From contig MNSZ01000046.1 in the NCBI GenBank assembly GCA_001916715.1, positions 18,292-82,291 on the forward strand: 64,000 nucleotides of DNA, given 5' to 3'. Position 1 is the first letter of the stretch; every line of letters begins with the position of its first letter. Shown in pieces: positions 59,530-64,000 of the stretch. The notes below the pieces were generated by a model, which ran no database searches, was not told where the DNA came from, and saw only the letters and a list, made by a program, of their open reading frames with translations. The DNA comes from Firmicutes bacterium CAG:24053_14. GTDB lineage: Bacteria > Bacillota > Clostridia > Oscillospirales > Oscillospiraceae. The position numbers and the translations under genes are program-made.

Positions 59530-61434
59530 TTAATTGCAGGCAAACAGTATCACCTGACGCTCCTGCGCGATCTTCTCAAGCAGCGCCATTGCCTGACGGC
59601 GGCGGTCCGCGTCGAAATTCACAAGTGCGTCGTCAATTATAAGCGGGCAATTCGCGCTTTCCGGCAGCGCCAGCTCGCAAACGGCAAGGCGCACGGCAAG
59701 ATACATAAGGTCAAGCGTGCCGGCGCTCAGGTATTCGGCATTGCGCGGAACGTTTCCGCCGGCTTCATGCACCGTGGCGGAAAAGTCGCGGTCGAGCATG
59801 ACCCCGTCGTACTTTCCGTCGGTCACAAACTGCATATACTCGGCCGCAAGCTTGCCGAGCGCCGGCGAGAAGCGGCTTTGGATATCCTCATCTGCCTTGC
59901 GCATGGTGTCGATCGCAAGCGCTATCGCGTCGTATTCCGCGCTTATTTCCGCATACTCGGCCTCCATGCGGCTTATTTCCGAGCCGAGCACCAGAGGATC
60001 GCCCATTGCGGCAAGTCTTCCGCTGTGCTCTGCCATCTGCGCGGAAATGCGGCTGCATTTTGCGCGAGCCTCGGTCAGCCGGCGGCTGAGCTGGGCGGCC
60101 TGATTATCGCCGCCGGTGAAGTCGAGCTGAGTGAGCGTTTTGCTTTCGGCCTGCTCCTGACGGCGGCGCACCACCGCAAGAGCCTCCGCGCTCTCCTTCT
60201 CGGCGCGCTGCGCCTCGGCATAGTTTTTGTAAAGCTCAAGATATTCGTCGATGCTTGCGGCTATATCGTCCTCGGACTCGGCTTTATATTTTGCAAGGAG
60301 CTTGCGCCTCTGCTTTGCGGCCTCGTAGTTCTCCGTTTTGCGGCGGGATGCGTGGATAAACAGCGCAATGCCTGCCGCCAGAGCGACTGCTGCCGCGACA
60401 AACGCGTGGATCATCAGATCCGGCAGCAGGAAGCCTGCCGCGACGAGCGCGCCGCACAGGATCATGAGTATTATCGCGAGCACCGGCGAGCTTTTGCGCT
60501 CGGACCGCTCTTTTAATTTCATCGAATTTTCAAGGTCTGTCTTGACCTCGGCCTTGGCCTCCTCGGGCTTACGCTCGCCTATCGCGCAGGCGCACAGCGC
60601 CGCCCGGCAGCTATCGCGACGTTCGACGGCCTTATCGTGGCGCTCGGTCGCTGCATTGACCTCATTGCGCACACCCTGAAGGCTGCTTAGTGCTTCCTTG
60701 CGGACGACCTTGCGGCTTTCGATGACTTCGGCCTCGATGCGCTCGCACTCCTGCTTTGCCCTTTCAAGCTCGGCGGACATATTCTCGCGCTGCTGCGCCG
60801 CGTCCGAAAGCTCGGCCAAAAGCTGCTTTTTATGCGAAAGCTCATCCTCAAGCTCCGGCAGGCGGCCATGGCGGTTGAAGCGGCGCTTGCGCTGCCACTG
60901 GCGCAGGCGGCCGTCGGCCTCAGTGAACGAGCAGTTCTCGTCTCCGCTTGATACAATGGCGCTTATGCGCTTTTCAAGCTCGGCGCTGTGCGTTACGGCG
61001 ACCTTGCCCTGCTCGACAAAGGCGCTGCGGCGGAAAACATCGCGGCTGACGCCTGTAAGCATCTCGCCGGCGTTATTTCCGTTTAAGCCCTCGACGGACA
61101 CGCTCGTGCCGGTATACACTGCGGAAAACTCGCGCATTGGCGCGGATGCCGTTTTCGTCGTGCGCGTTATGGTTATATCTTTGCCGCCGCTTTCAAGCTG
61201 CATGCTGCCCTGCATTGCAGAGCCTGACCACGGCGCAAAGCGCATTTTATCCGGCAAAAAGCCGGCCTTCTGGCGTTCGGAGCTGTCAACGCCGTAGAGC
61301 ATGGCGCGGACAAACGCGCACCATGTGCTCTTGCCGCTCTCGTTGGGCGCGGATATGACGTTGAGTCCGTCGTGCAGCTCAAGGCTTTCGCCCTCTAACT
61401 TTCCGAAGGTCGCGTCAAGCCTTTTGATCATCAT
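59530..61434 (-). CDS. SbcC/YhaN-like ATPase (SMC-type, membrane-inserted coiled coil)
   Basis: A 634-residue ATPase of the SbcC/Rad50 type. Walker A is NESGKSTWCAF near residue 33, Walker B-like CPLIIDDALVNFD near 605 and signature-type SAGTLDLMYLAVRLAV before it. Between them are long coiled-coil stretches (ERAKQECERIEAEVIESRK) broken by two hydrophobic segments (VLAIILMILCGALVAAGFLL, AFVAAAVALAAGIALFI) like YhaN of Bacillus. It works with the nuclease encoded upstream in repair of DNA ends. ATG 61434 has GGAGGTGG upstream and overlaps the sbcD stop by 20 bases. Confidence 0.87.
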   Translation of the reverse strand: MMIKRLDATFGKLEGESLELHDGLNVISAPNESGKSTWCAFVRAMLYGVDSSERQKAGFLPDKMRFAPWSGSAMQGSMQLESGGKDITITRTTKTASAPMREFSAVYTGTSVSVEGLNGNNAGEMLTGVSRDVFRRSAFVEQGKVAVTHSAELEKRISAIVSSGDENCSFTEADGRLRQWQRKRRFNRHGRLPELEDELSHKKQLLAELSDAAQQRENMSAELERAKQECERIEAEVIESRKVVRKEALSSLQGVRNEVNAATERHDKAVERRDSCRAALCACAIGERKPEEAKAEVKTDLENSMKLKERSERKSSPVLAIILMILCGALVAAGFLLPDLMIHAFVAAAVALAAGIALFIHASRRKTENYEAAKQRRKLLAKYKAESEDDIAASIDEYLELYKNYAEAQRAEKESAEALAVVRRRQEQAESKTLTQLDFTGGDNQAAQLSRRLTEARAKCSRISAQMAEHSGRLAAMGDPLVLGSEISRMEAEYAEISAEYDAIALAIDTMRKADEDIQSRFSPALGKLAAEYMQFVTDGKYDGVMLDRDFSATVHEAGGNVPRNAEYLSAGTLDLMYLAVRLAVCELALPESANCPLIIDDALVNFDADRRRQAMALLEKIAQERQVILFACN

Positions 61435-62530
61435 GGCGCACCACCTCCTCGCGATTATCCAGTGCGGCAAGCCCCCAACGGGCCGCCTGAGTTATCTTCT
61501 CGCGCTCGGCGTCGGTTTTAGCCTCGTCAAACGCTGTTTTCAGACGCATGAGAAATCTGCCGCGCAGATTATCCTCGCCGGCGCTTTCCCAAACGTCGCG
61601 CTTGAGTCTCGTTTCGTCGCGAACCTGAAGCGAGAAAAATCTCTCGCCGACAGCCGAAATGATCGCATCCGGCTGAGGAGGCTCAGCCGCCTCGCCGCGC
61701 AGAATAATACGGTAGACGTCGCTGCGTGTATTCTCCGGCAGAGCCGCGAGAACATCGGACACAATGTCGCCGCTCTTAAGCTCAACATTTAATATCTCGT
61801 ACTTTCGCTGCGCAATGCACACCGGCTTTACGCTGCATCCGTTTCCGAGGGTAACGATGTAAACGTGCTTCTCGCCCGTTTCGTCAAAGCCGCGTCCCTC
61901 CGGGCAGCCGGGCCACGCATAGTAGGTCGAGCCGCATTTTTTAAGGCCGCTTTCCTTATGGATATGCCCAAGGGCGATATAATCCATGCCGGAGGCTGCG
62001 ATCTCGGTCTCGCTTATGGGATCATAATTTGAAGCGCCGCCCACCTCGCCGTGGATGCACATTATGTTTTTTGCGCCCGTACCGTCCGCGGCAGCAAAGC
62101 CGCCGAGCATACCGGCACTGTATTTATCGCAGAACGCAGCGCCCCAGACATTTGCGTTCAGCTTCGGCAAAGCCACGCATTCGGGCGTGGGGTTTTTAAA
62201 TATATGTACGTTTTCGGGAAACTTTACGCGCGCATATGGCGAGCGCGGCGAGTAAAAATCGTGATTGCCGGGAGATATGAACACGGGCGCGGATATGCTT
62301 CCGAGCGCCGACGCAAGCGCCTCGGCCGTTTCGGCATAGGTGCTGTCGGAATCAAGAAGGTCGCCTGCCAGAAGCACGATATCAACGCTCTCCTCCTCGG
62401 CAAGCCGCGCGATGCGATGCAGCAGGCGGCGCTGCTCGTCTCTGCGCTGCGCGGCCTTGGCAGCGCCCAGTCCCTCGAAGGGCGAGTCAAGGTGCAGATC
62501 CGCCGCATGCAGTATTTTCAGCTCGCTCAT
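61415..62530 (-). CDS. SbcD/YhaO-like nuclease
   Basis: A 371-residue calcineurin-like metallophosphoesterase. All motifs are present: HAADLHLDSPF (D and H), LLAGDLLDSD, SPGNHDFYS and GHIHKESGL. It is the Mre11-like partner of the ATPase gene that follows. ATG 62530 overlaps the ymdB stop by four bases; the further ATG at 62560 lies inside ymdB. Confidence 0.9.
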   Translation of the reverse strand: MSELKILHAADLHLDSPFEGLGAAKAAQRRDEQRRLLHRIARLAEEESVDIVLLAGDLLDSDSTYAETAEALASALGSISAPVFISPGNHDFYSPRSPYARVKFPENVHIFKNPTPECVALPKLNANVWGAAFCDKYSAGMLGGFAAADGTGAKNIMCIHGEVGGASNYDPISETEIAASGMDYIALGHIHKESGLKKCGSTYYAWPGCPEGRGFDETGEKHVYIVTLGNGCSVKPVCIAQRKYEILNVELKSGDIVSDVLAALPENTRSDVYRIILRGEAAEPPQPDAIISAVGERFFSLQVRDETRLKRDVWESAGEDNLRGRFLMRLKTAFDEAKTDAEREKITQAARWGLAALDNREEVVRHDDQKA

Positions 62531-63300
62531 GTGAATCTTACCCCCTCTGCACTCAGGCATTTGCCGGTTTCGGGGTCGATGGTGAACACGCAGCCCTCGA
62601 GCTTTGCCGGGCCTTTGGCCGAATCGTATCTGCGCGGAGGATCGCCGAAGAATTTGCCGATCGACTGCTCAGGCTCGATGCCGATAACGGAATTTACAGC
62701 GCCCGTCATGCCGAGGTCTGTTATATATCCCGTGCCGTTGGGCAGAACGCAGGCGTCGGAGGTCTGCACATGCGTGTGCGTTCCCCAGACCGCGCTCGCC
62801 TTTCCGTCGAGCAGGAAGCCCATCGCGCGCTTTTCGCTCGTGCCCTCGGCGTGGAAATCGACGAGGATTATCTTCTCGCGTATCTCCTCCATGTATCCGT
62901 CGGCAATAACGAAGGGGTTATCCGTGTTCGTATCAAGCGTGAAATGCCCCATAAGGTTCATGACGCATACGTCGCCGAAGCTCGTTTTATAAACGTCTAT
63001 GCCGCGTCCGGGGCACTGCGGCGCGCAGTTTGCCGGGCGCAGGATCTTGCGCCGCTCGTCAAGATACGGGCGCAGCTCAGTGCGCGTCCATGTGTGGTTG
63101 CCGAGGGTTATGACATCCGCCCCGGCGTGCAGTATAGCGTCCGCCTGGCGCGGAGTTATGCCGACAACGTTTGCGTTTTCGCCGTTTACGACGACAAAAT
63201 CAAGCTCAAGCTCCTTGCGCAGACGGCGCAAATTTTTAGTAAGATAATCCAGCCCCGGCTCTCCGCACACGTCGCCGACGGCAAGAATTTTTACACTCAT
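62527..63300 (-). CDS. ymdB: YmdB-family metallophosphoesterase
   Basis: A 257-residue 2',3'-cyclic-AMP phosphodiesterase-like protein. Motifs are GDVCGEPG near residue 7, VVVNGENANV, TLGNHTWTR, DFHAEGTSEKRAM and WGTHTHVQTSDA. B. subtilis YmdB affects biofilm and motility decisions. ATG 63300 follows GGAGAGGAG. Promoter upstream at 63334-63363. Confidence 0.92.
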   Translation of the reverse strand: MSVKILAVGDVCGEPGLDYLTKNLRRLRKELELDFVVVNGENANVVGITPRQADAILHAGADVITLGNHTWTRTELRPYLDERRKILRPANCAPQCPGRGIDVYKTSFGDVCVMNLMGHFTLDTNTDNPFVIADGYMEEIREKIILVDFHAEGTSEKRAMGFLLDGKASAVWGTHTHVQTSDACVLPNGTGYITDLGMTGAVNSVIGIEPEQSIGKFFGDPPRRYDSAKGPAKLEGCVFTIDPETGKCLSAEGVRFT

Positions 63301-63333
63301 AAAAAAATTCTCCTCTCCTGGAGTAATGAGTGT

Positions 63334-63363
63334 AGTATAGCACAAATTACAGTGCAGTAGCAA
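63334..63363 (-). promoter_or_regulatory. Promoter of ymdB operon
   Basis: On the minus strand TTGCTA (63358-63363), 18-base spacer, TATACT (63334-63339) with TG-n extension. Confidence 0.6.
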
Positions 63364-63401
63364 AACAAAAATGGTCATAATATATTTCGGAGGTGTAAAC
63401 A

Positions 63402-63569
63402 ATGACTAAGACAAATTTTCTCGTTGGCATGGGCATAGGCGTGGCAGTCGGCTCGCTTGCCGGAATGACCGTTTCCGGCGCCAAGAAACCGCCGAAAAAC
63501 ATCGTCGGCAAGACGCTTAAAACGATGGGCGAGGTAGTTGACGCGGTGTCAAGCTCCATCGGCCTGTAA
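63402..63569 (+). CDS. Small 55-residue glycine-rich protein, YtxH-like
   Basis: A short gene. It starts MTKTNFLVGMGIGVAVG with a glycine-rich helix LVGMGIGVAVGSLAGMTV and a basic middle (KKPPK), and ends VVDAVSSSIGL. The pattern resembles YtxH-like stress proteins or small membrane proteins with one hydrophobic helix. The GGAGGTG site eight bases before ATG 63402 is strong. An A/T-rich inverted repeat (63568-63599) follows the stop. Confidence 0.75.
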   Translation: MTKTNFLVGMGIGVAVGSLAGMTVSGAKKPPKNIVGKTLKTMGEVVDAVSSSIGL

Positions 63570-63608
63570 TTATTTTGGCTTATATGGCCGAAAATAATTA
63601 AAAAAGGC

Positions 63609-63637
63609 TTGCAATTCCGCTCCGGCTGTGCTAATAT
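63609..63637 (+). promoter_or_regulatory. Promoter of tRNA-Arg
   Basis: TTGCAA (63609-63614), 17-base spacer, TAATAT (63632-63637). Confidence 0.6.
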
Positions 63638-63657
63638 ACTAAAGCGCTAAGCGATAA

Positions 63658-63734
63658 GCGCCGTTAGCTCAGCTGGATAGAGCGTCTGGCTACGGACCAG
63701 AAGGTCAGGGGTTCGAATCCCTTACGGCGTGCCA
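63658..63734 (+). tRNA. tRNA-Arg (ACG anticodon)
   Basis: A 77-base cloverleaf: acceptor GCGCCGT/ACGGCGT, D-arm TAGCTCAGCTGGATAGAGC, anticodon stem TCTGG/CCAGA with loop CTACGGA giving ACG, T-loop TTCGAAT, discriminator G and an encoded CCA end. Confidence 0.97.
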
Positions 63735-63739
63735 AAAGC

Positions 63740-63779
63740 AGCAGCTTTCATCATTGATGAAGGCTGCTGTTTCTTTTTT
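63740..63779 (+). terminator. Terminator of the tRNA-Arg transcript
   Basis: Stem AGCAGC/GCTGCT continued by TTCATC/GATGAA with an ATT loop, then TTTCTTTTTT. Confidence 0.85.
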
Positions 63780-63809
63780 GTCTTCGCCTTATTCGCTCTA
63801 ACCGTGTCA

Positions 63810-63843
63810 GTTATTCGCTTTAAAATTTTTTAAAGCGAATAAC
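63810..63843. repeat. 34-bp perfect inverted repeat
   Basis: Arms GTTATTCGCTTTAAAA and TTTTAAAGCGAATAAC around TT; 16 base pairs. The stretch 63735-64000 holds no gene, only this and two other hairpins. Confidence 0.7.
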
Positions 63844-63858
63844 TATACTTTGTCGCAA

Positions 63859-63890
63859 AAACCGCAGGCCGGATATCCGGTCTGCGGTTT
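63859..63890. terminator. Palindromic hairpin, possible terminator
   Basis: AAACCGCAG/CTGCGGTTT outer and CCGGATATCCGG inner, T-rich end on both sides. Confidence 0.55.
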
Positions 63891-63955
63891 CATTTCAGTA
63901 TCAGGCTGTCGAAAAACTATACTGCAAAAGAAAGATAATAGAGCAGCAGGGGAGC

Positions 63956-63980
63956 TCGAGGGGGCAAAGGCCCCACTCGA
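63956..63980. repeat. Hairpin TCGAG/GGGGC with CTCGA
   Basis: TCGAG-GGGGC, loop AAAG, GCCCC-A-CTCGA: 10 pairs with one bulged A. Confidence 0.6.
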
Positions 63981-64000
63981 AATTGGATTAATAGCCATCA

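Noticed and set aside
1..64000. CRISPR array, prophage or insertion sequence
   Set aside because: No regularly spaced repeats, no Cas, integrase, transposase or phage structural frames were found; only the non-coding element at 27091-27666 looks mobile.

Overview
The window looks like a chromosome segment of a Gram-positive gut anaerobe of the class Clostridia, probably Oscillospirales/Ruminococcaceae-like. This is inferred from moderately high GC, strong AGGAGG-type ribosome binding sites, occasional TTG/GTG starts, ECF vitamin transporters, an S-layer (SLH) surface protein, MurT, a SpoVB-like flippase, a tungsten aldehyde oxidoreductase and the absence of respiratory genes. No phage, integrase, transposase or CRISPR array was seen.

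Layout. 0-5.7 kb: end of pssA, cysteine desulfidase, pantothenate uptake and kinase, a GH13 glucosidase with a flavin-type oxidoreductase. 5.7-9.5 kb: a 1.25-kilo-residue secreted M14 peptidase with three SLH domains. 9.7-15.5 kb: recJ-relA-dtd-metallohydrolase-small exporter operon. 16.4-23.4 kb: an operon of a split transketolase, a TRAP transporter and a zinc alcohol dehydrogenase beside a FadR-type GntR regulator; the transketolase N-subunit gene is frame-broken. 24.1-25.1 kb: FMN riboswitch and ribU. 27.1-27.7 kb: a gene-free 576-bp element built of nested palindromes with terminal inverted repeats. 27.7-36.2 kb: a tungsten/molybdopterin island (tupABC; aldehyde ferredoxin oxidoreductase, MoaD-like protein, ferredoxin, two moeA genes). 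36.3-41 kb: serC-serA, mtaB, cysteine desulfurase. 41-47 kb: AI-2E-type exporter, dacF, pgi, a P-loop protein, glycerol-1-phosphate dehydrogenase. 47-55 kb: PHP phosphatase, amidohydrolase, murT, glmS, azlCD, secG, a PIG-V-like membrane protein. 55.7-64 kb: MATE pump, a candidate type I toxin-antitoxin-like locus, flavodoxin-family protein, a frame-broken RlmD-type methyltransferase, an SbcCD-like (YhaN/YhaO) pair with ymdB, a small glycine-rich protein and tRNA-Arg.

How the genes work together. The tungsten island is coherent: TupABC brings in tungstate, MoeA proteins insert metal into the pterin, and the aldehyde oxidoreductase with its ferredoxin is the likely consumer. The TRAP operon should take up an organic acid or acid sugar, oxidise it with the dehydrogenase and split it with the transketolase; the substrate is not readable from sequence. 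Other operons are housekeeping: cofactor uptake, serine synthesis, wall building, stringent response and DNA repair.

Most unusual items: (1) the 27-codon ORF at 57170-57253 with an SD-masking hairpin and a convergent antisense RNA; (2) TupA whose usual C-terminal segment sits at the N-terminus, a circular permutation; (3) the nested palindromic element at 27091-27666; (4) a structured tupA leader; (5) two genes broken by small indels; (6) a nifS promoter lying inside the first codons of divergent mtaB. All calls are by reading; no database search was run.
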